Program-made: the position numbers and the translations under genes
Assembly (NCBI GenBank): GCA_951804985.1
Contig: OX638134.1
Span: forward strand, 9,569,017 to 9,633,016
DNA length: 64,000 nucleotides
Direction of reading: 5' to 3'
From: Dryomyza anilis
Lineage: Eukaryota > Arthropoda > Insecta > Diptera > Dryomyzidae
In this document: positions 23,450-35,139 of the stretch, piece by piece
How positions within the stretch are numbered: the first letter of the stretch is position 1
Layout: the number at the start of each line of letters is the position of its first letter
The notes under the pieces: generated by a model
Told to the model about the DNA's origin: nothing
Databases searched by the model: none
The model's input: the letters and a program-made list of their open reading frames with translations, nothing else

Positions 23450-25922
23450 TCAATTTTCACAAAATAATTAAAAATATCAGACGTATCGATCCGGTATTGG
23501 CGGTCATATTTTTGGAAAGCCTTATGCATTACCTAATCAACGTATTAGGTTAAGTTAGTGCACAAGACTCCCGGACTGGCCAGTGACCACTTCATCATGA
23601 TGACTTTTTTCATTTTTTTTCATCATATATGACAAATTTTCAAAAAATAATTAAAAATATCAGGCGTATCGATCCGATATTGGCGGTCATATTTTTGAAA
23701 AGCCCTATTCAGTACCTAATCAACGTATTAGGTAAAGTTAGTGCACAAGACTCCCGGACTGGCCAGTGACCACTTCATCATGATGACTTTTTTCATTTTT
23801 TTTCATCATATATGACAAATTTTCAAAAAATAATTAAAAATATCAGGCGTATCGATCCGATATTGGCGGTCATATTTTTGAAAAGCCCTATGCATTACCT
23901 AATCAACGTATTAGGTTAAGTTAGTGCACAAGACTCGCGGACTGGCCAGTGACCACTTCATCATGATGACTAATTTCATTTTCATTTTATCATATATGAC
24001 AAATTTTCAAAAAATAATTAAAAATATCAGGCGTATCGATCCGGTATTGGCGGTCATATTTTTGAAAAGCCCTATTCAGTACCTAATCAACGTATTAGGT
24101 TAAGTTAGTGCACAAGACTCCCGGACTGGTCAGTGGCCACTTCATCATGATGGCTGTTTTCGTTTTTTTATCATATATGACCAATTTTCAAAAAATAATT
24201 AAAAATGTTAAGCGTATCGATCCGGCATTGTCGGTCATATTTTTGGAAAGCCCTATTCAGTACCTAATCAACGTATTAGGTTAAGTTAGTGCACAAGACT
24301 CCCAGACTGGTCAGTGGCCACTTCATCATGATGGCTGTTTTCATTTTTTTTTCATCATATTTGACCAATTTTCAAAAAATAATTAAAAATATCAGGCGTA
24401 TCGATCCGATATTGGCGGTCATATTTTTGAAAAGCCCTATTCAGTACCTAATCAACGTATTAGGTAAAGTTAGTGCACAAGACTCCCGGACTGGCCAGTG
24501 ACCACTTCATCATGATGACTAATTTCATTTTCATTTTATCATATATGACAAATTTTCAAAAAATAATTAAAAATATCAGGCGTATCGATCCGGTATTGGC
24601 GTTCATATTTTTCAAAAGCCCTATTCAGTACCTAATCAACGTATTAGGTTAAGTTAGTGCACAAGACTCCCGGACTGGTCAGAGGCCACTTCATCATGAT
24701 GGCTTTTTTCATTTTTTTTTCGTCATATTTGACCAATTTTCAAAAAATAATTAAAAATATCAGGCGTATCGATCCGGTATTGGCGGTCATATTTTTGAAA
24801 AGCCCTATTCAGTACCTAATCAACGTATTAGGTTAAGTTAGTGCACAAGACTCCCGGACTGGCCAGTGGCCACTTCATCATGATGGCTTTTTTCGTTTTT
24901 TTATCATATATGACCAATTTTCAAAAAATAATTAAAAATGTTAAGCGTATCGATCCGGCATTGTCGGTCATATTTTTGGAAAGCCCTATTCAGTACCTAA
25001 TCAACGTATTAGGTTAAGTTAGTGCACAAGACTCCCAGACTGGTCAGTGGCCACTTCATCATGATGGCTTTTTTTTTAATTTTTTTTCATCATATATGAC
25101 AAATTTTCAAAAAATAATTAAAAATATCAGGCGTTTCGATCCGATATTGGCGGTCATATTTTTGAAAAGCCCTATTCAGTACCTAATCAACGTATTAGGT
25201 TAAGTTAGTGCACAGGACTCCCGGACTGGCCAGTGGCCACTTCAACATGATGGCTTTTTTAATTTTTTTTCCATCATATATGACAAATTTTCAAAAAATA
25301 ATTAAAAATATCAGGCGTTTCGATCCGGTATTGGCGGCCATATTTTTGAAAAGCCCTATGCATTACCTAATCAACGTATTAGGTTAAGTTAATGCACAAG
25401 AGTCCCGGACTGGCCAGTGGCCACTTCATCATGATGGCTTTTTTCGTTTTTTTTATCATATATGACCAATTTTCAAAAAATAATTAAAAATGTTAAGCGT
25501 ATCGATCCGGCATTGTCGGACATATTTTTGAAAAGCTCTATTCAGTACCTAATTAACGTATTAGGTTAAGTTAGTGCACAAGACTCCCGGACTGTCCAGT
25601 GGCCACTTCATCATGATGGCTTTTTTCGTTTTTTTTCATCATATATGACAAATTTTCAAAAAATAATTAAAAATATCAGGCGTATCGATCCGGTATTGGC
25701 GGTCATATTTTTGAAAAGCCCTATGCATTACCTAATCAACGTATTAGGTTAAGTTAATGCACAAGAGTCCCGGACTGGCCAGTGGCCACTTCATCATGAT
25801 GGCTTTTTTCGTTTTTTTATCATATATTACCAATTTTCAAAAAATAATTAAAAATGTTAAGCGTATCGATCCGGCATTGTCGGTCATATTTTTGAAAAGC
25901 CCCATTCAGTACCTAATCAACG
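23450..25922 (+). repeat. 183-bp tandem array, left arm (14 units)
   Basis: ACCTAATCAACGTATTAGG recurs at 23531, 23714, 23897, 24081, 24262, 24446, 24630, 24814, 24995, 25181, 25365, 25547 (with one change), 25730 and 25911 (cut by the centre). Spacing is 181-186. Each unit contains a small palindrome (CTAATCAACGTATTAG), GTGCACAAGACTCCCGGACT and ATCGATCCGRYATTGGCGGT. Variant types (TATCAGGCG versus GTTAAGCG) alternate non-randomly. Confidence 0.95.
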
Positions 25923-25923
25923 T

Positions 25924-27960
25924 AATTTATTTTTTGAAAATTGGTCAAATATGATGAAAAAAAAATGAAAAAAGCCATTATGATGAAGTGGCCACTGACC
26001 AGTCCGGGAGTCTTGTGCACTAACTTAACCTAATACGTTGATTAGGTACTGAATAGGGCTTTTCAAAAATATGACCGTCAATATCCGATCGATACGCCTG
26101 ATATTTTTAATTATTTTTTGAAAATTTGTCATATATGATGAAAAAAAATGAAAAAAGTCATCGTGATGAAGTGGTCACTAGCCAGTCCGGGAGTCTTGTG
26201 CACTAACTTAACCTAATACGTTGATTAGGTACTGAATAGGGCTTTTCAAAAATATGACCGCCAATATCGGATCGATACGCCTGATATTTTTAATTATTTT
26301 TTGAAAATTGGTCATATATGATAAAAAAACGAAAAAAACCATCATGATGAAGTGGCCACTGGCCAGTCCGGGAGTCTTGTGCACTAACTTAACCTAATAC
26401 GTTGATTAGGTACTGAATAGGGCTTTTCAAAAATATGACCGCCAATACCGGATCGATACGCCTGATATTTTTAATTATTTTTTGAAAATTTGTCATATAT
26501 GATGAAAAAAAATGAAAAAAAGCCATCATGTTGAAGTGACCACTGGCCAGTCCGGGAGTCTTGTGCACTAACTTAACCTAATACGTTGATTAGGTACTGA
26601 ATAGGGCTTTTCAAAAATATGACCGCCAATACCGGATCGATACGCCTGATATTTTTAATTATTTTTTGAAAATTTGTCATATATGATGAAAAAAAATGAA
26701 AAAAACCATCATGATGAAGTGGCCACTGGCCAGTCCGGGAGTCTTGTGCACTAACTTAACCTAATACGTTGATTAGGTACTGAATAGGGCTTTTCAAAAA
26801 TATGACCGCCAATACCGGATCGATACGCCTGATATTTTTAATTATTTTTTGAAAATTTGTCATATATGATGAAAAAAAAATGAAAAAAAGTCATCGTGAT
26901 GAAATGGCCACTGGCCAGTCCGGGAGTCTTGCGCACTAACTTAACCTAATACGTTGATTAGGTACTGAATAGGGCTTTTCAAAAATATGACCGTCAATAT
27001 CGGATCGATACGCCTGATATTTTTAATTATTTTTTGAAAATTGGTCATATATGATGAAAAAAAATGAAAAAAAGTCATCATGATGAAATGGCCACTGACC
27101 AGTCTGGGAGTCTTGCGCACTAACTTAACCTAATACGTTGATTAGGTACTGAATAGGGCTTTTCAAAAATATGACCGCCAATATCGGATCGATACGCCTG
27201 ATATTTTTAATTATTTTTTGAAAATTTGTCATATATGATGAAAAAAAATGAAAAAAAGTCATCATGATGAAATGGCCACTGACCAGTCTGGGAGTCTTGC
27301 GCTCTAACTTAGCCTAATACGTTGATTAGGTACTGAATAGGGCTTTTCAAAAATATGACCGCCAATATCGGATCGATACGCCTGATATTTTTAATTATTT
27401 TTTGAAAATTGGTCATATATGATGAACAAAAAATTAAAAAAGCCGTCATGATGAAGTGGCCACTGACCAGTTCGGGAGTCTTGTGCACTAACTTAACCTA
27501 ATACGCTGATTAGGTACTGAAAAGGGCTTTTCAAAAATATGACCGCTAATACCGGATCGATATACCTGATATTTTTAATTATTTTTTGAAAATTTGTCAT
27601 ATATTATGGAAAAAAAATTAAAAAAGCCATCATGTTGAAGTGGCCACTGGCCAGTCCGGGAGTCTTGTGCGCTAACTTAATCTAATACGTTGATTAGGTA
27701 CTGAATAGGGCTTTTCAAAAATATGACCGCCAATATCGGATCGATACGCCTGATATTTTTAATTATTTTTTGAAAATTTGTCATATATGATGAAAAAAAA
27801 TTTAAAAAAAAGCCATCATGATGAAGTGGCCACTGGCCAGTCCGGGAGTCTTGTGCACTAACTTAACCTAATACGTTGATTAGGTACTGAATAGAGCTTT
27901 TCAAAAATATGTCCGACAATACCGGATCGATACGTCTGATATTTTTAATTATTTTGTGAA
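25924..27960 (-). repeat. 183-bp tandem array, right arm (11 units, inverted)
   Basis: The reverse-complement core CGTTGATTAGGT recurs near 26036, 26219, 26400, 26584, 26768, 26952, 27137, 27320, 27506, 27688 and 27872. The array starts without spacer at the palindrome centre, after the left arm breaks off in AATCAACGTAATTTA. Confidence 0.95.
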
Positions 27961-28241
27961 AATTGATTATCCCAAGTGAAAAGGTCATTATGTTGAAGTG
28001 GTTACTGTCGAGTCGCGGATGACTGTTTACTAATGGGACCTAATATATTAAAAAGGTTGTACATTGGAGTTTTTAAAACGGTGACCATTTTTTTTGGGTC
28101 CATTCGATAAACATATTTAATAATTTTTTAAACTGATTACTGATAGGTACATTACACTTAACAGACGGTTAACATACCTCTGTTAAAAGTTTGTGGTTTG
28201 TGTCTCCGGTAAGTTCGCGACGAATTTAACTTCACGGACTT

Positions 28242-28250
28242 GTAAATACC
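28242..28250. repeat. Right target-site duplication of the foldback element
   Basis: GTAAATACC, one base different from the left copy. Confidence 0.75.
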
Positions 28251-29420
28251 TACCCGGAAATTCTTCAAAGACAATTTCTGCCACGAAAAATTTTTCACTG
28301 AGATAATCTTTTCCCCAAAAAAATCTTAATTTATAAAAATATTTATGAGGTAACGAGTATATTCGGAATCCGGAAAATTCTTCCACGACAACTCTTATTA
28401 GAGACAATTTTACACCAACAATTCATACCTAAATTAATTCATCCGCGGGAATTTTTTCCCGAGATAAATTTTCCACAATAAATTATTCTACGAGGCAATT
28501 CATTCTCTTCCCTAAAAGTTCCTCAAAAATAGCCTTTCCTTGACAAAATTTAACCGGAAAATACTTCCTAGAGAGACTTCCGGAAAATACTTTGTAGAGA
28601 TAAATCCTTTTCGGAAATTATTCCCAGAGAATATTATTTTTCTAATTCTTCGTCGAGAAAATATTTCCCTAACAATCTTCACAGCGACAAATGTCTTGAT
28701 AATGTTTCCACTTTTTAAGCCCGGAATATTCTGAGACAATTTTTTCCCTTAAAAATAAAAATCAATATATTTATAAATATATTTATGAGAGAGAGAGAGT
28801 ATATTCGGAATCCGGAAAATTCTTCCACGACAACTCTTCTTCGAGACATTTTTTTCCGGACAACTCTTACCCAAAATAATTCTTCCCCGGGAATTTTTTT
28901 CCACGATACAAATATTCCGAGAGTCAATTCATTATTTTCCCTATAACTTCCCCAAAAAATATTCTTTATTTGACAAATGTGCACCGGGAAATACTTCCTA
29001 GAGAATATTAGAGAAAATTTTTCCCTGACAATTTTACACAGAGACAATTTAACCCCATTAATTCATTCCCGGGACAATTTTTATACGAAATAAGTATTCC
29101 CCGAGACAATTCTTTCCCTCAAAATTCTCCCCCAAAAATAAACAAACATTTCAAATAGACAAATATGCAGTAGAGAATTCTTCTCCAATATAATTCTAAT
29201 CCGAGACAACTCCTCCCGGAAATTATTCCCACAAACAATTTTCACCGAGACAATACTTTCCCTAACAATTGTTCCCTAACAATTGTTCCCTAACAATTGT
29301 TCCTCCGCGGAACTTCTACCAGGATACAATTTAACCGTGGCAATCTTTTCCCTGACAATTATGACTCAGACAATTTTACGCCGCGATAATCCTCCTCGGA
29401 CAATTCTTTCCAGAATCAAT
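28251..29420. repeat. Degenerate ~20-bp GACAATTCTTCCC-type array, right part
   Basis: Continues the array at 22668-23172 interrupted by the foldback element. A higher-order block (TATTTATGAG..GAGTATATTCGGAATCCGG, then AAAATTCTTCCACGACAACT) occurs at about 28325-28400 and 28765-28840, a spacing near 440 bp. AACAATTGTTCCCT is exactly tandem at 29265-29300. Confidence 0.75.
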
Positions 29421-30665
29421 TCTAGTAACGAAGATGAACAATTTGAGAAATCAACTCCAACTAAACTAGTTCCTATGCTTCCACTAGGTATCTACAATGC
29501 ATGTAATTTTTAAAACTACATAATAACTTTTATTCTAATTCTCTGTAAAACCAAAACATCAACATATAAATTTTAATTAAAATACCATTATGTAAATAGC
29601 TACATGTGCAGAAAGAAACTACCATAAAATAAACCCTTTATTTGGTAATTTCGTAAATTATGCGAACACAATGTAATGGGGTTGTCATAAAAAATTTCCG
29701 CATGCTGTCACTTTAGTTAAAGAAGTCGAATAAAAAATATTCACAAAATTCTAACGAGTTAATCGTATGGAAAATATTAACACAAATTTCCAAAAGATGC
29801 CACTAACGTGTTTTCTATCAAAAGTCGCCGACAACAATGGGGGGGGGGGACTGGAGTAAAAGTTAGCAAATCTTTTTGAAAGTAACAAAATCCTGCTTCC
29901 GCTAAAGGAATGCGGCGTTCGCCACAAGGGGGAAGAAGAATTTTTTCAAGGCATTTTCCTTATTTACCCCTTGCAGTAGGTATGGTCTATTGAATAAATA
30001 GTCCATAGTATGTATGGTTAGTTAGATGTGTTTGTTATATTTCTATGGGAGGTTCTATTAACAATAATGGCTTTTTGTCTGCAATTACAACAAAAATCAA
30101 CAGAAGTTGTTGATGTACGTGATGTTTTTTTCTTTTATTTTTTGGGGCAAATATGTAGGATTATTTTGTTGTTTTTCTAACATGTTATTGGAACTTTTAT
30201 CATGTTGTAGTTGTTTTTATCATATTGAAGTTGTTCACTTTTTCGCTGTGGATTTTGTTCTTGAGTTTGTTATTTTTTTCTTTCGTGTACCTATTTTCCT
30301 AGATGTTTTTGTTGTTTTCTACTTGAAGTAGACGTTGTTGTTGTAATACTAAAGCTCTTCAATGCGTTTCGCTTTAAGGACTTTTGCGGCCGGCTTTGCA
30401 AATTTGATTGCAAGGATTTAAAAAGCAGTCCCCCACTTCACCACGATTATCTGTGTATTTCACAGGGCAAAAATTGCGATGTAATCGACATTATTTTTTT
30501 TTTTAAATTGTACGTGACTATCGAAAACATAATATTTAATATTTTAAATCGATATCGGTATGATTTTATTTTGCTGATATTCAAAGAGTTACATTTTCTT
30601 TAAAGTGTAAAATGTATAAAAGTATAAAAACTAAAAAAAAAGAATATTTTTATTCAAGCATCAAA
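29421..30665. other. Intergenic sequence
   Basis: No gene recognised. There is a G-run of ten at 29841-29850 and T-rich low complexity at 30110-30330 that creates spurious hydrophobic frames. Confidence 0.45.
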
Positions 30666-30669
30666 ATAT

Positions 30670-31120
30670 TGTTATGAATTTGCAACACAGTGCCAGCAAT
30701 AAACAACAGTAAATGAGACGCAAGACAATTCAGCGTACATTGATTTTATGTCAGAAAGAGATGGGAAATCATTCAGCGAACTAAGGCAGTGCGCGAGAAA
30801 TAGATGTAAGATGAGCGCATTAAAACACATAAGTGCGAATGCGATGCAAATAGTGTGCAGCATTCTCGAAAAGTGTAGAAACTTCTCAAAACGCGTCGAA
30901 ATGTTGAATGCAGTATATAAGGGTGCCGCATCTGTGGCGCGGCACTTCAGAAGTGATTGCAATGTGGTCGAGTATAACTCGTGTGCGAACAATATCAAGT
31001 GATTATTATTAAATTTGTTATTTACGTAAACAAAAATAAAAACATAAAAATAAACACATTTTATTTTCTAAAAAATTCAGAAATACGAACTTGTTTTCCT
31101 TAGACTGAATGTTTGCAAAA
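30670..31120 (+). mobile_element. Solo LTR of a Gypsy-like retrotransposon, degenerate copy
   Basis: Starts TGTTATGAATTTGC and matches the cleaner copy at 43001-43526: GAGACGCAAGACAATTCAGC, ATTAAAACACATRAGTGCGA, a GCAGTATATAAGGG TATA box, AGTGATTGYAAWGTGGTCGA and AGACTGAAT near the end. The end is decayed (TTTGCAAAA). ATAT flanks both sides (30666-30669, 31121-31124), a 4-bp target duplication. No internal retroviral-type genes remain. Confidence 0.75.
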
Positions 31121-31384
31121 ATATGTAAACCAAGCTAAATATTTAATATCTAAGACCTCCTTTAAGCGAAATGTTGTGACTTAAAAATATGTTAAAAATC
31201 TCAATTAAAATGACCCTAAAAACGACAACGACAAATGACTTTAAAAAGGTGATGCAGCAAAATAATTAGTTCTACTATATGGTAGATAAAAAACAGTATT
31301 CCCATTTCTACCACTTCTACGATTGTGGCTAAAAGTTTTATAGTGAAGAAACATCGGGTAAATCAATTCTACCCGTTATTAATT

Positions 31385-31702
31385 ATAATAATAATAATAA
31401 TAATAGTTTGGCACTACAGTCCTATAAGAACTTAGGCCGAGCTCTCTCACCATTTTGAGCTGTGCGTGTTATATTTGTACTCAAAGTGGTGGGACCTACA
31501 GTTTATTGCCGAATCCGAACGGCGGGTGAGAGCTTTTCATAGGCAATGATTTTACTCTCGTAGGTTTGCCATTTACTGACGAGAGGTAGCGCGGTATAGA
31601 AAAATGTTTCTATGAAAAGATGTTGTTAGCCCCAGTCCAGGCTTGAACCGGGGACCTTTCGGCTCGCAGTCCAACGCACTAACCACTGAGCTACCGCGGC
31701 TA
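31385..31702 (-). repeat. Full-length tRNA-derived SINE (family 1), minus orientation
   Basis: From 31702 downward: tRNA-like head with A box TAGCTCAGTGGTTAGTGCG and B box GGTTCAAGCCTGG, then body blocks shared with 41933-42240, GCCAAACTATT and an (ATT)n tail ending at 31385. TATTAAT at both ends may be a target duplication, but the AT-rich context weakens this. Confidence 0.88.
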
Positions 31703-33070
31703 CTATTAATGTATTTAAATAATATCGACAATCTGTGTACGTTCGCCAAGAGTCTTTAAATTTATTAGTTTCAGATGATCTTCGTATGGAGGAAGATGTA
31801 AGCGAAGATGTATTCAATACGTCAATATGTACATTATAGAAAGGAGACTACAAGTATTTTCATATTTAAACGATTAAATAATTTACTTTATTCAATTGCA
31901 TTGGTATAGGTAAGGAGAAAATTCTCAAGTTTTACTTAAAATTTGATATAAATACTGTTTGCATATGTAGTAATATTTTAATATTTAGGTTGAAGTTAAA
32001 TAAATAAAAACAATCTTTTTTGAGAGAATAATATTTTTGAATTTTAACGAAATGCAGAATGTAGTAAAACTAAATGAGTATGTAGTAATATTTTAACATT
32101 TGCTTGATGTAAAATTACTATAAAATTTTAAACAGATGTAGTTTATCTAAATATTTGATGACGTATATATGAAGACAAAATGTAGTTCTTTGAATACAAA
32201 TGTATTCAAGTATTGCAGTAAAATTAAGTAGTTATTTTCATTACAAAAATCTTAATATCAAGAAAAATCTACGCAATTCTACAAATAAAAAATATTTTTT
32301 AGAACCCATAACTTATTTTCCTTTTAATATAGAGTAACCATAACCGAATGGTGTTTCCTATCCCTGATATAAGGTTCTCCAAAATTTGTGCGAATGTTGC
32401 ACACAACTTTGGCCTCCAGCACTTGCCTCACAGCACTTTTATTAAGCAGGATAAGGAATTGATTTCGCTGGCTTCCGTTTCCGGTTGCAACAACTTTAGT
32501 TATACTTTCGCGTTTAGTTCAGTTGACTGAGGATTCCATGGAGGCGGAAGGCGCTGAGTGCGCAAAAAAGGGGCCGGGGGGGCTTTTGTACGACTAAAGG
32601 CGATGGGGATGGATGGATTATTTGAATGCTTAGCTAGCTGTCTGTGTGGGTTTAGTAAATGTGTTTGTTGTAGTTGTTGATGTTGGGCCACGGCTTCGGT
32701 TTTATTAACGTCATTACGCTTTTGGGGATTATGGAGGATAACGACGGCATGCGGCGTGTGGCAAGGTTGTTTTTTTTTTCAAAGTTGTTGTTGTATTTGG
32801 AATTGATGTTGTTGTTGTTGGTACTGATGTTGTTGCTATTGTTGCTGTTGTTGTACCTATTGATGTTGGCATCGCTTGGTCCGATTGTTGTAAAAGTAAC
32901 ATTACAATTTCCAATTGAATTCTCCCCAAAGGCCAACGCAATTGCGAGGAAATGCGAACAAATCTGCATCTCAAGGGCCAATGTTGCCACAGAGAGAAAC
33001 TTCTATTTTTTCGTTCTTTCTTGTTTTTGTAAAAAGTTTTTCAATGCGCAATATGTATCAATTTTTAAAA
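31703..33070. other. Intergenic sequence with a triplet-repeat block
   Basis: 32520-33000 is richer in GC. A (TTG)n-like run at 32785-32870 gives a Leu-rich frame on one strand and an Asn/Thr-rich frame on the other. Neither has a recognisable domain. It could be an untranslated exon or regulatory sequence; this is not supported further. Confidence 0.4.
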
Positions 33071-33074
33071 AGAC

Positions 33075-33600
33075 ACTAAAAATTCAATTTTTCACTAAAA
33101 ATTCAATATTTCACTAAAAATTCAATTTTTCACTGAAAATTCAATTGTTCACTAAAAATTAATTTTTTCACTAAAAATTCGATTTTTCACTAAACATTAA
33201 ATTTTTTACAAAAATTCAATTTTTCACTAAAAATTCAATTTTTCACTAAAAATTCAATTTCTCACTAAAAATTCAATTTTTCACTAAAAATTCAATTTTT
33301 CACTAAAAATTCAATTTTTCACTAAAAATTCAATTTTTCACTAAAAATTCAATTTTTCACTAAAAATTCAATTTTTCACTAAAAATTCAATTTTTCACTA
33401 AAAATTCAATTTTTCACTAAAAATTCAATTTTTCACTAAAAATTAAATTTTTCACTAAAAATTAAATTTTTCACTAAAAATTAAATTTTTCTCTAAAATT
33501 CAATTCTTCACTAAAAAAATCAATTTTTCACTAAAACTTAAATTTTTCTCTAAAATTTCAATTTTTGTCTAAAAAAATTAAAATTTTCTCTACAAATTGA
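33075..33600 (+). repeat. 19-bp palindromic minisatellite, array E
   Basis: About 27 copies of TTTTTCACTAAAAATTCAA. The core at 33215-33440 is nearly uniform and the right edge decays (TCTCTAAAA variants). Confidence 0.95.
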
Positions 33601-35135
33601 ATTTCCTCTAAAAAAATCTATTCTCTTAAGTTTTTATTTATATTTAAGAATTGCATAAAATTCTATGAAATTTGCAAAACAAAATAATTGGTCTCTTGTG
33701 CCAAAAAGTTAGCAAACCAAACAAACAAAAAATTTCCAAGGTGGCTACACTGTGCGTCGCATACTAAGCAGTACTGTCAGTCGTTGGATAAATGGATGGG
33801 GGAGCCCCTTAAAATAAGAAACCCACTTGTGCGAAAGATAAACAGTAGATGATGTTTGTTGTTGTAACTTGATGCTTTTTTTTCTTTTCAGATTTTTTTT
33901 TGTGTGTCCTTTTTTTAAGGAAACCTAGGCTGTCATTGACATCAGGGATTTGATTTCGTGTGCTTCAGTCTCGTTAGCGGTAGGGGGTATGAGTTACTGA
34001 ATGAATGTCTGTCTGGCTGTTGACAATATGCGGATTTGAATATTTTTTTCCTATATTTTATCTATCTTTTTTTTATTTTTTTTTTTTTTATTTTTTCATG
34101 TAAATAAAATATAAGCACTAACTACGCAATGTTGAAAAAAATGCAAAATCTGTTTGTATTATTTGGTTAAACCTCTTTGATGAAAATCATCTGCAGCCGT
34201 CGCATTTAAATAATTCCTGTTTTATTTTTTTTTGTAAAACCAAAAATCATGGGGCTTTATTGGAGTCGCGCTCATAAATTCGTGGAAATTAAATGAAAAG
34301 CGTTGCGGAAAAACGCGCCGCTTAATGAAATCGGAACCGCAATTAAAAGCTTAGAGTTGTAGCGGAAAAAAGTAATAAATAAAATTAAAATATGTTTTTT
34401 TGGGATTTTCTCGAAATTTATTTACTTAAAAGGGCTGCGTCTTAATTAAATAATATAAGTTTTGGTTTTATTTTTAGATTTATATTAAGCACATCGTTTT
34501 TAGGTTTTAGCTTTTTTATGTTTTACTTAAAAGATTTTAAATAAAAAAAACCTAAATACCGCGAATTCGTTATACCAAAAAACTCGTAGAAACAAAAAAA
34601 TCTTAATTCCAATAAATGCTTAAGACCAAAAAAGAATTAAAACCAAAAATCCTTTAAACCTTTAAAACAAAATTAAAACATATTAAAGCAACAAGAAAAA
34701 TTCGCGAAAACACAAAAAAAAATATACTCAAAACAATAGAAGGGTTGACAGACCTCCAACAGAGCCTGGATGGCTTAGTTGAATTTGTTTAACAAAGTTA
34801 ATTAAAATCACGCAACCATGTTGGCCACAAATAAATTGAATAGAAAATTTGCATTTTTGATGAAAGTCCAGTTAGTTTGCGTGAAAAACTTTTGTGTGAT
34901 TTAATTAAAAATTGTTTTGTAACAGAATGTGACGAAAGCTTTGTTAAGTGACGCTTTTAAAGTCTACATAGTTCAATGTTAACCTAAATTTTAAAATGTA
35001 CTAATGATGAACTTGAGTTAAATGATGCGTTGAGAAACTTTTTGATTTCAGTTAAGCAAAGATTAAATAGGCTTTATCGAAACTTAAGAAAAAGTTTTAA
35101 AGAACCAATTAAAAGCTTTCATTTAAGTGGGTTTT
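33601..35135. other. Intergenic unique sequence
   Basis: No gene or repeat recognised. 34245-34370 (TCATAAATTCGTGGAAATTA, AAAACGCGCCGCTTAATG) is less low-complexity than its surroundings and could be conserved non-coding sequence; not testable here. Confidence 0.35.
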
Positions 35136-35139
35136 TAAA

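Larger units (their letters stand above)
23173..28241. mobile_element. 5.07-kb foldback transposable element with 183-bp tandem units in both arms
   Basis: The ends are long inverted repeats: left AAGTCCGTGAAGTTAAATTC (23173), right its complement ending CACGGACTT (28241). They are nearly identical for about 280 bp. Inside each arm are tandem units of about 183 bp: 14 on the left (23.5-25.9 kb) and 11 in reverse on the right (26.0-27.9 kb), with no spacer at the centre near 25924. Flanking GTAAATACT (23164-23172) and GTAAATACC (28242-28250) form a 9-bp target duplication with one difference. There is no transposase frame, so it would depend on another element. A 9-bp duplication and long terminal repeats fit Foldback- or Mutator-like elements; the family is not assigned. 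Confidence 0.9.

Noticed and set aside
24289..25954. Open frames of 65-70 codons repeated in the 183-bp arrays
   Set aside because: They arise because the tandem unit lacks stops in one frame over part of its length; they differ only by repeat variants and have no start-site or domain support.
23450..27960. CRISPR-like repeat/spacer structure
   Set aside because: Units are 183 bp, contiguous and homologous throughout with no unique spacers, in a eukaryotic transposon.
32674..33117. 147-codon Leu-rich plus-strand frame and 112-codon Asn-rich minus-strand frame
   Set aside because: Both come from the (TTG)n-like triplet run and flanking AT-rich DNA; no domain or splice support.
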